IMG/VR virus record: IMGVR_UViG_3300017917_003453
Location: 1 to 34,915 of that record
Strand: one strand, 5' to 3'
DNA: 34,915 nucleotides
From: a virus
In this document: positions 22,575-29,610 of the stretch, piece after piece
How positions within the stretch are numbered: the first letter of the stretch is position 1
How the letters are laid out: every line of letters begins with the position of its first letter
Program-made: the position numbers and the translations under genes
The notes under the pieces: model-generated
Told to the model about the DNA's origin: nothing
The model's database searches: none
The model's input: the letters and a program-made list of their open reading frames with translations, nothing else

Positions 22575-22771
22575 CGGCCCACACCGCGACCTCGGCGTCC
22601 GGGCTCCCCGCAGAAGCCGCTCTCACCGGCGCGGGTTGCGAGCCCGGGCGCCGGGCCCCCGTCGACCAGTCCACCCCACCCACCTCGTCGGCCCCGTCGT
22701 CGCCCCTCCCGCCCGACGGCGGGGCCGGCGTGGGTGGAGCGTCACACCGACCGGTGACCCCACCTGCCTGA
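22571..22771 (+). CDS. Short low-complexity protein (doubtful)
   Basis: 66 residues from a GTG that overlaps the excisionase stop by 4 nt, which is the main support. The sequence is Pro/Ala/Ser/Gly-rich with no conserved motif (PAEAALTGAGCEPGRRAPVD). No ribosome site is visible. It may be a real coupled peptide or a chance open frame. The following 80 nt up to 22853 hold only a ribosome site (GAAAGG). Confidence 0.35.
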   Translation: MTAHTATSASGLPAEAALTGAGCEPGRRAPVDQSTPPTSSAPSSPLPPDGGAGVGGASHRPVTPPA

Positions 22772-22852
22772 CCTCAGCAAGCCCAACGGCCGCACCCCCT
22801 CATCCCTGCCAGGACCCGGGGCACGGCCGCTCGACAACCGAAAGGCTACATC

Positions 22853-23314
22853 ATGTCCACCTCCGTCTATCTGACGCTCGACGGGCCCGACCCCTACGTC
22901 GACCAGGGCGCCGGGTACCTCGTGTTCCCTGGCCCCGACGGCACCCACACGGGTGGCCTCAAGATCAACCTCAACGCCCACCGGCCCGAGCAGGTCCAGC
23001 AGCAGCTGGCCCTCGCCCTCGACGCCGTCAACGAGCTCGTCGGCTTCTCGGCCCCCGAGACCGTCCTCGTCGACGACCTCGACGCCACCTACGTCGGCTG
23101 GCAGTTCCGCTCGTTGGTCTACCGGTTCTCCGACGGCGCCGAGACCTGGGGCCCGTGGCAGTACCTCACCGACGTGCGCGGCTCGGCCTTCGGCAACTCG
23201 GTCGAGCTGCACCGCGAGGGCGGCTTCGACGAGGTCGACGAGGGCGCCGCCGTGCAGGTCCGGCGCCGGCTCAGCCTCGACGAGGTCAACGATCAGGCCA
23301 AGGCGGTGGCGTGA
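22853..23314 (+). CDS. Hypothetical early protein
   Basis: 153 residues; ATG 22853 follows GAAAGGCTACATC. Strands and helices alternate: VYLTLDGPDPY, YLVFPGPDGTHTGGLKINLN, then a helix QVQQQLALALDAVNELVG, and FRSLVYRFSDGAETWGPW. There is no catalytic motif. It is the first clearly translated gene of the main early operon. Function is unknown. Its stop overlaps the next ATG. Confidence 0.75.
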   Translation: MSTSVYLTLDGPDPYVDQGAGYLVFPGPDGTHTGGLKINLNAHRPEQVQQQLALALDAVNELVGFSAPETVLVDDLDATYVGWQFRSLVYRFSDGAETWGPWQYLTDVRGSAFGNSVELHREGGFDEVDEGAAVQVRRRLSLDEVNDQAKAVA

Positions 23315-23835
23315 TGAGCACCGCCGTCGCCGACCTCGCCCACTCCCTCGACCTGGTCGTCGCCATCGACGACCTCGTCGACCACGTCCAGCACGCCCTC
23401 GACGACGGCGACGTCGAGGAGCTGGGCAAGCTCCACGTGCTGTGCTCGAAGCTGCGCCAACAGCTGAGCGACATCGCCCGCGACGTCGAGGTGCGCCTCG
23501 CCGAGGTGATGCCGGACAAGGTCCTCGAGCTGCCCGGCCTCCCGGTGATGGAGCGCCGCCGCGGCACCGACCGCAAGAGCTGGTCGTCCGAGGACCTGCT
23601 CTCGCTCATCGTGTCCCGGGCGATCATCGACCCCGAGACCGGCGAGCTGCTGTCGGACCCGGTCGTGCTTCGCTCCCGCATCGAGGACGAGGTCCGGGCC
23701 TGCATGCCCGTCACCGGCTCGCTCGGCTGGCGCGTCACCGCGCTGCGCGAGCGCGGCATCGACCCCGACGAGTGGTGCACCACCAGCCCCGGCCGCACCT
23801 CGGTGCAGATCCACGAGGAGGTGTCGCACGCATGA
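23314..23835 (+). CDS. Hypothetical phage protein upstream of HNH and Sak4-like genes
   Basis: 173 residues from ATG 23314 (TGATG overlap). The first half is helical and probably coiled-coil (LDLVVAIDDLVDHVQHALDD, then LGKLHVLCSKLRQQL and DIARDVEVRLAEVMP). Residues ~75-130 carry the polar motif RRRGTDRKSWSSEDLLSLIV. I do not recognise a known function. Proteins of this kind often accompany phage recombinase genes. It may be a nucleic acid-associated accessory, but this is a guess. Confidence 0.7.
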   Translation: MSTAVADLAHSLDLVVAIDDLVDHVQHALDDGDVEELGKLHVLCSKLRQQLSDIARDVEVRLAEVMPDKVLELPGLPVMERRRGTDRKSWSSEDLLSLIVSRAIIDPETGELLSDPVVLRSRIEDEVRACMPVTGSLGWRVTALRERGIDPDEWCTTSPGRTSVQIHEEVSHA

Positions 23836-24179
23836 TGCGCCCCGACAGCCCCGAGTGGCCCACCACATCGAACCGCAAGAGCCCACTGCTCGACCGGTTC
23901 TGCGCCAAGGTCCGCCCGGCCGATAACGGCTGCTGGGCCTGGGCCGGCGCACACGCCGCCAACGGCTACGCCCAGATCGGCAACAACTGCAAGGTCCACT
24001 ACGCCCACCGCGTGGCCTTCGAGCTGTTCGTGGGACCCATCCCGGACGGCCTCCACATCGACCACCTCTGCGGCAACCGCTCGTGCGTCAACCCCGACCA
24101 CCTCGAAGCGGTCACCCAGGCAGAGAACAACCGGCGCGCCGCGATCACCCGGCGCCGCAACCAGGAGTCGGCCGCATGA
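23832..24179 (+). CDS. Small HNH endonuclease
   Basis: 115 residues from ATG 23832 (or 23835). The core HRVAFELFVGPIP-DG, then LHIDHLCGNRSCVNPDHLEAVT, is the HNH_3 type. It has D77-H78, a Cys pair (C80, C85), N87 and H90 in the expected positions, preceded by a WxWxGAxxxNGYA strand. It has a zinc-like Cys pattern and would cut DNA. It could act in packaging, recombination or as a homing-type element. It is placed between a hypothetical gene and the Sak4-like gene with overlaps on both sides, so it is well integrated into the operon. Confidence 0.87.
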   Translation: MMRPDSPEWPTTSNRKSPLLDRFCAKVRPADNGCWAWAGAHAANGYAQIGNNCKVHYAHRVAFELFVGPIPDGLHIDHLCGNRSCVNPDHLEAVTQAENNRRAAITRRRNQESAA

Positions 24180-25585
24180 GCCAGTTCACCTTCACCAAGG
24201 CCGTCAAGCGCAAGGAGAAGCTGCGCATGGCCCTTGACGGTCCGCCCGGCTCGGGCAAGACCTGGACCAGCCTCACCCTCGCCCAGGTCCTCGCCGCCGA
24301 CGTCGACGGCCGCATCGCCGTCATCGACTCCGAGCGAGGTTCGGCCCGCAAGTACGCCAGCGACTTCGACTTCGACCACCTCGAGCTGCCCGACAACTCG
24401 CCGCACACCTACATCGGCGCCATCCGGGCAGCCGACGAGGCTGGCTACGCAGCCATCATCATCGACAGCCTCTCCCACGCCTGGGAGGGCACGCTCGAGC
24501 TCAAGGACAACGTCACCAAGCGCCAGCGCGGTGACAGCTTCGGCGCCTGGCGTGAGGTCACCCCGGTGCACAACGAGCTCGTCGACACGATGCTGCGGGT
24601 TCGGGCCCACCTGATCGTGACCATGCGCACGAAGATGGCGCACGAGATCGAGACGGACGAGCGCACCGGCAAGAACAAGGTGGTCAAGCTCGGCCTCAAG
24701 CCGATCCAGCGGGACGGCGTGGAATACGAGCTGGACGTCGTCGGCGACCTCGACGACGAGAACACGCTCACCATCTCCAAGAGCCGCTGCTCGGCGCTGG
24801 CGGGCGCCGTGATCCGGCGGCCCGACGAGCACCTGGCCAAGACGTTGCTTGGCTGGCTCGACGACGGCGAGGACGCCCCGCCGCCACCGCCGCCCACCGT
24901 CGACTCGACGTCGGCCAAGCGGCGGGTGCTCGACGCCTGTGGCGGCGACCGCGACCGGGCCCGGGCGGCGTGGCCGTTCGGCGACGCGCCGCGCGTCGAT
25001 GCCGGCGAGCTGGCTGACCTGCTGGCGTCGTTGGCCGGCGGTGACCCGTTCGACGACGACCCGGACCCTGATGGGCCGGACACGACCTCGGCACCCGCCG
25101 AGGGTGAGCGTACGACGAAGGAGGCGAGCGGAGCATCCGACTCCGTGGCTGATCTCGACGAGGGCTCACCTGCGCCCGATGAGGGCGCCCTTGGCCCGGA
25201 AGCGGGGGAGGGGGACGACGCGAGCACGGCAGCCGTGGAGGACCCCGCCCCCGCTGAGGGTGCGATCGAGGACGGGACGCGCCGGCGGCTGTTCGCCCTG
25301 GTGGGGGAGTGCTGCCCGCCGGTGGCGAACCTGTCGTCGGCGGCGAACGACGAGGTGGCCAAGCAGTGGCTGCTGGTGCTCGTCCAGGCGCTCGACGGCA
25401 CCGTCGACCGGCTGGAGTCCCGGTCGCTGATCTCGGAGCACTCGGCCCGCAAGGCGGTGCTGGCGTGCGAGGAGATCGCCGAGGGGCGTGCGTCGTACGA
25501 GGACTTCGTCGAGGGCCGGGTGCGGATCACGGTGCGGGCGAACGGCGGCATGACGGTGCAGCGCAAGCGGACGAAGGCGGCGTGA
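24176..25585 (+). CDS. Sak4-like RecA-fold recombinase/ATPase with long C-terminal extension
   Basis: 469 residues from ATG 24176. Walker A is GPPGSGKT (22-29), the second motif DSERGSARKY is at ~51-60, and Walker B is IIIDSLSHAWEG (~94-105). This set is the AAA_24/Sak4 single-strand annealing family, which promotes phage homologous recombination. The core ends near 225. A Pro/Asp/Glu-rich low-complexity linker follows (~235-385), then a helical domain (RRRLFALVGECCPP through DRLESRSLISEHSARKAV) and a basic tail. The core family is usually much shorter, so the extension is unusual. Its early position suits DNA replication and recombination. Confidence 0.8.
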   Translation: MSQFTFTKAVKRKEKLRMALDGPPGSGKTWTSLTLAQVLAADVDGRIAVIDSERGSARKYASDFDFDHLELPDNSPHTYIGAIRAADEAGYAAIIIDSLSHAWEGTLELKDNVTKRQRGDSFGAWREVTPVHNELVDTMLRVRAHLIVTMRTKMAHEIETDERTGKNKVVKLGLKPIQRDGVEYELDVVGDLDDENTLTISKSRCSALAGAVIRRPDEHLAKTLLGWLDDGEDAPPPPPPTVDSTSAKRRVLDACGGDRDRARAAWPFGDAPRVDAGELADLLASLAGGDPFDDDPDPDGPDTTSAPAEGERTTKEASGASDSVADLDEGSPAPDEGALGPEAGEGDDASTAAVEDPAPAEGAIEDGTRRRLFALVGECCPPVANLSSAANDEVAKQWLLVLVQALDGTVDRLESRSLISEHSARKAVLACEEIAEGRASYEDFVEGRVRITVRANGGMTVQRKRTKAA

Positions 25586-25773
25586 TGGCGCTCACGCCGA
25601 AGACACGGTCCGCGCTCGCTGCTCTGCGCCGTGACGGCACGCTCACCATCTCGAACCGGTCCGACCTCGCTGAGGGGATCGTCTACTGGCAGCAGGCCCA
25701 GGCGCTCGTCGACGCCGGTCACGCCCGCCAGGTCGGCATCGACACCATCGAGCTGATCGAAGGGGGCGAGTGA
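25585..25773 (+). CDS. Small hypothetical early protein
   Basis: 62 residues from ATG 25585, sharing a base with the Sak4-like stop (TGATG). It is helix-rich (TPKTRSALAALRRDG, then GIVYWQQAQALVDAG) with polar edges and a short acidic tail. No family is recognised. It is coupled to a tiny membrane protein gene by the same type of overlap. Confidence 0.65.
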   Translation: MALTPKTRSALAALRRDGTLTISNRSDLAEGIVYWQQAQALVDAGHARQVGIDTIELIEGGE

Positions 25774-25880
25774 TGGACGCTTTCTCCTTCGGTGTCGGCA
25801 TGATCGTCGGCGCGGTCCTCACCGGCGCCACGGTCGTCGTGCTCGCCCTGTGCGTTGCAGCGAAGGACGACGAGTCGTGA
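25773..25880 (+). CDS. 35-residue single-TM membrane peptide
   Basis: ATG 25773 overlaps the previous stop (TGATG) and the stop at 25878-25880 overlaps the next GTG. The peptide is mostly one hydrophobic helix (GMIVGAVLTGATVVVLALC) with an acidic end (AAKDDES). Overlap on both sides argues that it is translated. Function is unknown; it could be a membrane-localised regulator. Confidence 0.6.
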   Translation: MDAFSFGVGMIVGAVLTGATVVVLALCVAAKDDES

Positions 25881-26263
25881 GCCGCCGCATGTCGTGCTCG
25901 ATGACGGTCGACGCGGTCCGCGACCGCACGAAGACCGTTACCCGTCGCCACGTCGACACCTGGCGCACGCTCAAGGCCGGCGACCGGCTCACCCTCATCG
26001 AGAAGGGCATGGGCCTCCCGAAGGGCGCCAAGCAAGTGGTGCTCGCCGAGGTCGAGGTGGTCGACGTTCGGGTCGAGGGCATCGGCGCCGTGACGCTCGA
26101 CGAGTGCGCTCGTGAGGGATTCCCGAAGCTGTCGTCGGATGAGTTCATGCGCATGTGGCTCAGCAGCCACGGCTACGGCGGTCTGCGACTGTGGGACGCC
26201 ATCTGTCAGCCGGTGCTGTGCCGTCGCATCGAGTGGTGCTACCTCGGCGGAGCAGCGTCGTGA
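25877..26263 (+). CDS. ASCH/PUA-like domain protein
   Basis: 128 residues from a GTG overlapping the prior stop. The N-terminal motif RDRTKTVTRRHVDTWRTLKAGD, followed by RLTLIEKGMGLPKGA and VVLAEVEVVDV, is the ASCH-like pattern: a conserved K-T-x-T-R-R segment, a K-x-G-D turn and a beta barrel. ASCH domains bind nucleic acid or modified bases and are common in actinophage early regions. The C-terminal half (GFPKLSSDEFMRMWLSSHG) adds a helix. The specific target is not known. Confidence 0.7.
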   Translation: MSRRMSCSMTVDAVRDRTKTVTRRHVDTWRTLKAGDRLTLIEKGMGLPKGAKQVVLAEVEVVDVRVEGIGAVTLDECAREGFPKLSSDEFMRMWLSSHGYGGLRLWDAICQPVLCRRIEWCYLGGAAS

Positions 26264-26529
26264 GCCTCATCGCCCGCACCCGTGAGGCGCTCGGCATCGC
26301 ACCCCTGCCGCGGCCCGTCTACCACCCCAACGTCGGCCAGCCCGCGCCGACGATCACGAACCCGCCCGCCCGCCCCGCCGAGCGCCGCCATCATCCGCTG
26401 CTCGACCGCACCGCCATCGCCGTACGCAAGACGCTGGGGTGCTGGGCGACGCTGTGCTTCTGCTGCGAGCGGCCCGGCACCGACGCGTGGCTGTGCGAGG
26501 AGTGCACGACCAGGGGGTGCGGGTCGTGA
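26260..26529 (+). CDS. Small Cys-rich C-terminal protein
   Basis: 89 residues from a GTG overlapping the prior stop. The N-terminal half is Pro-rich and basic (PLPRPVYHPNVGQPAPTI). The C-terminal ~30 residues hold a Cys cluster (LGCWATLCFCCERPG, then WLCEECTTRGCG), which probably binds zinc. It may bind nucleic acid or protein. No family is recognised. It is coupled to the RuvC-like gene. Confidence 0.6.
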   Translation: MSLIARTREALGIAPLPRPVYHPNVGQPAPTITNPPARPAERRHHPLLDRTAIAVRKTLGCWATLCFCCERPGTDAWLCEECTTRGCGS

Positions 26530-27050
26530 GCGCCGTCGTCGGCCTGGACCTGAGCCTCACCGCCACCGGCATCGCCGACGGCTCCGGCGTGCGCACGATC
26601 AAGACGAACCTGCGCGGCTGCGAGCGGCTGATCTTCGTGCGGGACCACATCGCCCATGTCGTCCGCGACAGCTGGCACTACGTGCCCGGCCCGCCGCTCG
26701 TCGTCATCGAGGACTACGCCTACCACGGCCGCCACGCACACTCCCACCAGCTCGGCGAGCTGGGTGGCGTCGTGCGAGTCGCCCTGCACGAGGCCGCCGT
26801 GCCGTGGGTCGCCGTCGTGCCGTCGACGCTCAAGCGGTACGCCACCGGCAAGGGCAACGCCCCGAAGGTGCAGATGGTGACGTCCGCCCGTGAGCGCCTC
26901 GCCTACGCCGGCCACGACGACAACGAGGCCGACGCCCTGTGGCTGCGAGCCCTCGGCATGGACCTGCTCGGCGCGCCACTCGTCGACCTTCCCAAGACCC
27001 ACCGTGCCGCCCTCGACAAGGTGGCGCTGCCCGAAGGAGTCGCCCTGTGA
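26526..27050 (+). CDS. RuvC-like Holliday junction resolvase
   Basis: 174 residues from a GTG overlapping the prior stop. GLDLSLTATG places Asp at 8, VVIEDYAYHG has Glu 62, and DDNEADALWLRA gives the C-terminal acidic cluster (131-136). These are the metal-binding residues of RuvC-fold resolvases. The length fits the family. It would cut branched DNA to clear recombination or replication intermediates before packaging, consistent with the Sak4-like recombinase and DnaB in the same operon. Confidence 0.82.
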   Translation: MSAVVGLDLSLTATGIADGSGVRTIKTNLRGCERLIFVRDHIAHVVRDSWHYVPGPPLVVIEDYAYHGRHAHSHQLGELGGVVRVALHEAAVPWVAVVPSTLKRYATGKGNAPKVQMVTSARERLAYAGHDDNEADALWLRALGMDLLGAPLVDLPKTHRAALDKVALPEGVAL

Positions 27051-27325
27051 GCTCCGACCGCGACTTCCGCACCCTCATCCGCTGGTGCGTCGCCTTCATC
27101 ACCGTCCCCGTGCTCGTGGTCGCCGTCAACGCCGCCGCTCGCACCGAGTGGGCCGCCGTCATCGTCGGCGTCGTCGGGTCCGCCACGATCCTCGCCGCCT
27201 ACCGGGTCGGCGCCAGGGCGTGCGACGAGCTCGACGCCTACGAGGCCGTCCACCCGCTGCCGTCCTACGAGCCGCTCGGCCTGGCTGAGGAGTGGGGGTA
27301 CACGACCGGGGACGGTGCAGCGTGA
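27047..27325 (+). CDS. Two-TM membrane protein
   Basis: 92 residues from a GTG overlapping the resolvase stop. There are two hydrophobic segments at ~12-30 (IRWCVAFITVPVLVVAVNA) and ~36-54 (AAVIVGVVGSATILAAYRVG), followed by an acidic cytoplasmic-like tail (ELDAYEAVHPLPSYEPL). No conserved motif is seen. It may be a host-membrane modifier. It overlaps the next gene by 4 nt. Confidence 0.65.
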   Translation: MSSDRDFRTLIRWCVAFITVPVLVVAVNAAARTEWAAVIVGVVGSATILAAYRVGARACDELDAYEAVHPLPSYEPLGLAEEWGYTTGDGAA

Positions 27326-27552
27326 GCGCCTCGACGTGCCGCAGCTGCGACGCCGCCATCCGTTGGGTCGCCACCACCAACGACCGGCCGATGCCGCTCG
27401 ACGCCGAACCGAACGCCGACGGCAACGTCGAGCTGATCGTCGTCGACGGCCGCGAGGTAGCCGTGGTGCACGCGCCCGGCCAGGTCTGCATGTTCGACGG
27501 CGAGCGGTGGATGCCGCACTTCGCCACCTGCCCGAACTGGGGAGCGGAGTGA
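27322..27552 (+). CDS. Small zinc-ribbon-like protein
   Basis: 76 residues from a GTG overlapping the prior stop. N-terminal CRSCDAAIRWVATTN and C-terminal FATCPNW suggest a two-part Cys site, with the conserved PMPLDAEPNADGNVEL loop between. Short proteins of this type are widespread in actinophage early regions, but function is unknown. The next ATG (27552, WhiB) shares a base with its stop. Confidence 0.65.
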   Translation: MSASTCRSCDAAIRWVATTNDRPMPLDAEPNADGNVELIVVDGREVAVVHAPGQVCMFDGERWMPHFATCPNWGAE

Positions 27553-27824
27553 TGCTCAACATCGACCGACCCGAGTGGCACGCCAACGCCGCCTGCCTCG
27601 GCGAGGACGTCGAGGTCTTCTTCCCTCACCGAGGCGAGGACGTCTCCGAGGCCAAGCGGATCTGCGAAGGGTGCCCGGTGCGCACCGAGTGCCTCGCCTT
27701 CGCCCTCGACACCGGCCAGCACTTCGGCGTGTGGGGCGGCACCAGCGAACGACAGCGACGCCGCATGCGACACCGGGCGTGGCGGCAGTTCACCGATCAC
27801 GCCGAAGGAGGCGACGCAGCATGA
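27552..27824 (+). CDS. whiB: WhiB-family iron-sulfur transcription factor
   Basis: 90 residues from ATG 27552. It has four Cys at 15, 38, 41 and 47 (C...CEGCPVRTEC), the Wbl iron-sulfur pattern. The GVWGG turn (59-63) and a basic tail with RQRRRMRHRAWR are the remaining family marks. WhiB proteins are nearly restricted to Actinobacteria and their phages and act with sigma factor to tune transcription. It is the strongest host clue. As a phage gene it may redirect host transcription. It overlaps the ParB-like start by 4 nt. Confidence 0.93.
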   Translation: MLNIDRPEWHANAACLGEDVEVFFPHRGEDVSEAKRICEGCPVRTECLAFALDTGQHFGVWGGTSERQRRRMRHRAWRQFTDHAEGGDAA

Positions 27825-28789
27825 CCACCGACAACCGCGACGTGAAGACTGAGGCGTGGCTCGACTCGATGCACGTCACCTGGACGTACGAGCCGAAGCT
27901 CAGCCTCGACGACATCGACGTCACCCGCAGCCTCGCCAACCAGGCCCGCCTCGAGCCGCTCGACGAGGACACCGTCGACCGCTACACGGCCGACATGCGC
28001 GACGGAGCCGTGTTCCCCGCCGTCATCGCCCACAAGCCGTCGGCCAGGGCGAAGAAGCTCGTGCTCCTCGGCGGCAACCACCGACGCGCCGCCGCCACGG
28101 CCGCCAAGAAGCGCACCATCGCCGCCTACATCGTCACCTGCGAACCCGAGACCGCCACTCTCATCGCCTACACCGACAACCGCCGCCACGGCCTCCCGTC
28201 GTCCCGACCCGAACGGATCCGCCAGGCCGTGCACCTCGTCGAGATGGGCATGACCGGCCAGGAGGCCGCGAAGCAGATGGGCGTCAGCGCGTCCGACGTG
28301 TCGAACTACCGGGCCATCGGCAAGGCCGAACGCCGAGCCCGCACGCTCGGTGTCGACCGGTTCGACCACCTGCCCGTCGCCACGAAGCTCGCGCTGTCCA
28401 AGATCGACCTCGACGCCCCGTTCCGGGCGGCCTCCGAGCTGGCCGTCACGACCGCCATGACGAACACCGACGCGGCTGCGCTGGTCAAGCAGGTCGCCAA
28501 GGCCGCCTCGGAGGCGGATGCCCTCGCCACCATCGGTGAGGCCGCCGAGGAGCGCCGCCACATCGCCCAGAAGACGATGGGTGGCCGGACCGCCGGCCCC
28601 CGGGGCCGTGCCGGACGTCCGTCGGCCGCCTACGGCACGGTCAACGGCGCGTGCGTCGAGATCCTCGGCGTGTCGCCCGAGGACGTCGCTGCGTCGATCC
28701 CGCCGGCATCCGTCCAGCGGATCCGCGAGCGGTGCAAGGAGACCGCCCGACGCCTGATGGCCATCGACAAGGCACTCGGGGCGGCGTGA
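27821..28789 (+). CDS. ParB-like nuclease/HTH domain protein
   Basis: 322 residues from ATG 27821 (overlap ATGA). It carries a ParB N-terminal-like region with VLLGGNHRRAAA (~81-92), the GGxHRR box, after DIDVTRSLANQARLEPLDED. A helix-turn-helix (MTGQEAAKQMGVSASDVSNY, ~144-163) follows. No ParA gene is nearby. The C-terminal ~120 residues are helical, with a basic RGRAGRPSAAYG segment. ParB-like phage proteins can bind DNA for partition, act as nucleases or regulate transcription. Without ParA, a regulatory or nuclease role is likelier than partition; that is inference. Confidence 0.75.
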   Translation: MTTDNRDVKTEAWLDSMHVTWTYEPKLSLDDIDVTRSLANQARLEPLDEDTVDRYTADMRDGAVFPAVIAHKPSARAKKLVLLGGNHRRAAATAAKKRTIAAYIVTCEPETATLIAYTDNRRHGLPSSRPERIRQAVHLVEMGMTGQEAAKQMGVSASDVSNYRAIGKAERRARTLGVDRFDHLPVATKLALSKIDLDAPFRAASELAVTTAMTNTDAAALVKQVAKAASEADALATIGEAAEERRHIAQKTMGGRTAGPRGRAGRPSAAYGTVNGACVEILGVSPEDVAASIPPASVQRIRERCKETARRLMAIDKALGAA

Positions 28790-29082
28790 TGCCCCGCAAG
28801 AGCCCCGCCCGCCTCGCCGTCGACCAGGTCATCGCCGACGGCGACTGGCACGACCGGGAGGAGTTGATCGCCGCCGCCATGGCCGTCATCCCACCCGCGG
28901 TGGCCTACCGCCGAGCAGAGGTGAACCGGACCCGCAAGACGACGGGCCTGCGCAGCCGAGGTGGCCGCGACGACGCGGTGCGCGCCGGCAGCCGTGACCT
29001 CGCCCGCCGGCTCATCGATGAGGCCGTACGTCGCGGCTCCATCGAGCGCGACGGCAGCCGCTACCGGGTGGCCCTGAAGTGA
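28789..29082 (+). CDS. Small basic protein, winged-helix-like
   Basis: 97 residues from ATG 28789, sharing a base with the ParB-like stop. It is basic and helical (RLAVDQVIADGDWHDREELI, then RAGSRDLARRLIDEAVRRG), with a wing-like end IERDGSRYRVAL. The layout, helices plus a beta-hairpin at the end, resembles winged-helix DNA-binding proteins. No family is assigned. Its 3' end overlaps the convergent membrane gene by 22 nt. Confidence 0.65.
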   Translation: MPRKSPARLAVDQVIADGDWHDREELIAAAMAVIPPAVAYRRAEVNRTRKTTGLRSRGGRDDAVRAGSRDLARRLIDEAVRRGSIERDGSRYRVALK

Positions 29083-29558
29083 TCCGACGCGGCCGCTTCG
29101 ATGCGGCCCCGCAGATCGTCCAGGCGCTTCTTCGCCTGCCTGTCATCGGGAGGTGTCGCCCTCACGGTCTCGATGATCTGCGCCTCGAACTCGGTGGCAA
29201 GCCTGGCCATGTTCGCCGGGCCGAGCAGGCGCACCCGCGCCGTGGCGTGCGCCACCTGCTGAATGAACACCATCACCTTCGCGAGGTACTCAGCTTCGCC
29301 CTCCTCCCACGCGTCGGACCCTTTGACCTGGGTGTAGAGCCATCGCAGCTCGATCGACAGGCCGTAGGTGGCCAGCAGGTCGGTGTACGCGGCGAGACGC
29401 TCCTGGCGCAGCCAGTGCCGCCGCTCACCTTGCCGACCCAACGCCACGCCGCCCAGGGCGAAAGCCCCCGAGACGAGCGTGGTCACGACCGCTGTCACCA
29501 CCACCGTCGGATCCAGTTCCACCGGGCACCGATCGTACGGCCCTTGCGGTGACTGCAC
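29061..29558 (-). CDS. Lone minus-strand membrane protein (moron-like)
   Basis: 165 residues from GTG 29558; a start at GTG 29522 (VELDPTV, 153 residues) is an alternative. One hydrophobic N-terminal segment (VVVTAVVTTLVSGAFALGGV) is followed by a basic patch (GRQGERRHWLRQERLAAYTD) and a long helical, charged cytoplasmic-type body (EGEAEYLAKVMVFIQQVAHA). It is the only minus-strand gene within the early operon, so it needs its own promoter; TACGAT lies nine bases before GTG 29522. Such reversed membrane genes are often expressed in the lysogen. Function is unknown; host protection is a hypothesis. Confidence 0.7.
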   Translation of the reverse strand: MQSPQGPYDRCPVELDPTVVVTAVVTTLVSGAFALGGVALGRQGERRHWLRQERLAAYTDLLATYGLSIELRWLYTQVKGSDAWEEGEAEYLAKVMVFIQQVAHATARVRLLGPANMARLATEFEAQIIETVRATPPDDRQAKKRLDDLRGRIEAAASDHFRATR

Positions 29559-29610
29559 CAGCTTCGCGGTCCCTCAGGCCCCATCCGCCACCCGAGACCA
29601 CCACCACACC

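Noticed and set aside
27821-28789. A ParABS partition system
   Set aside because: Only the ParB-like protein is seen; there is no ParA ATPase nearby and no parS-like cluster was found, so a plasmid-type prophage is not supported.
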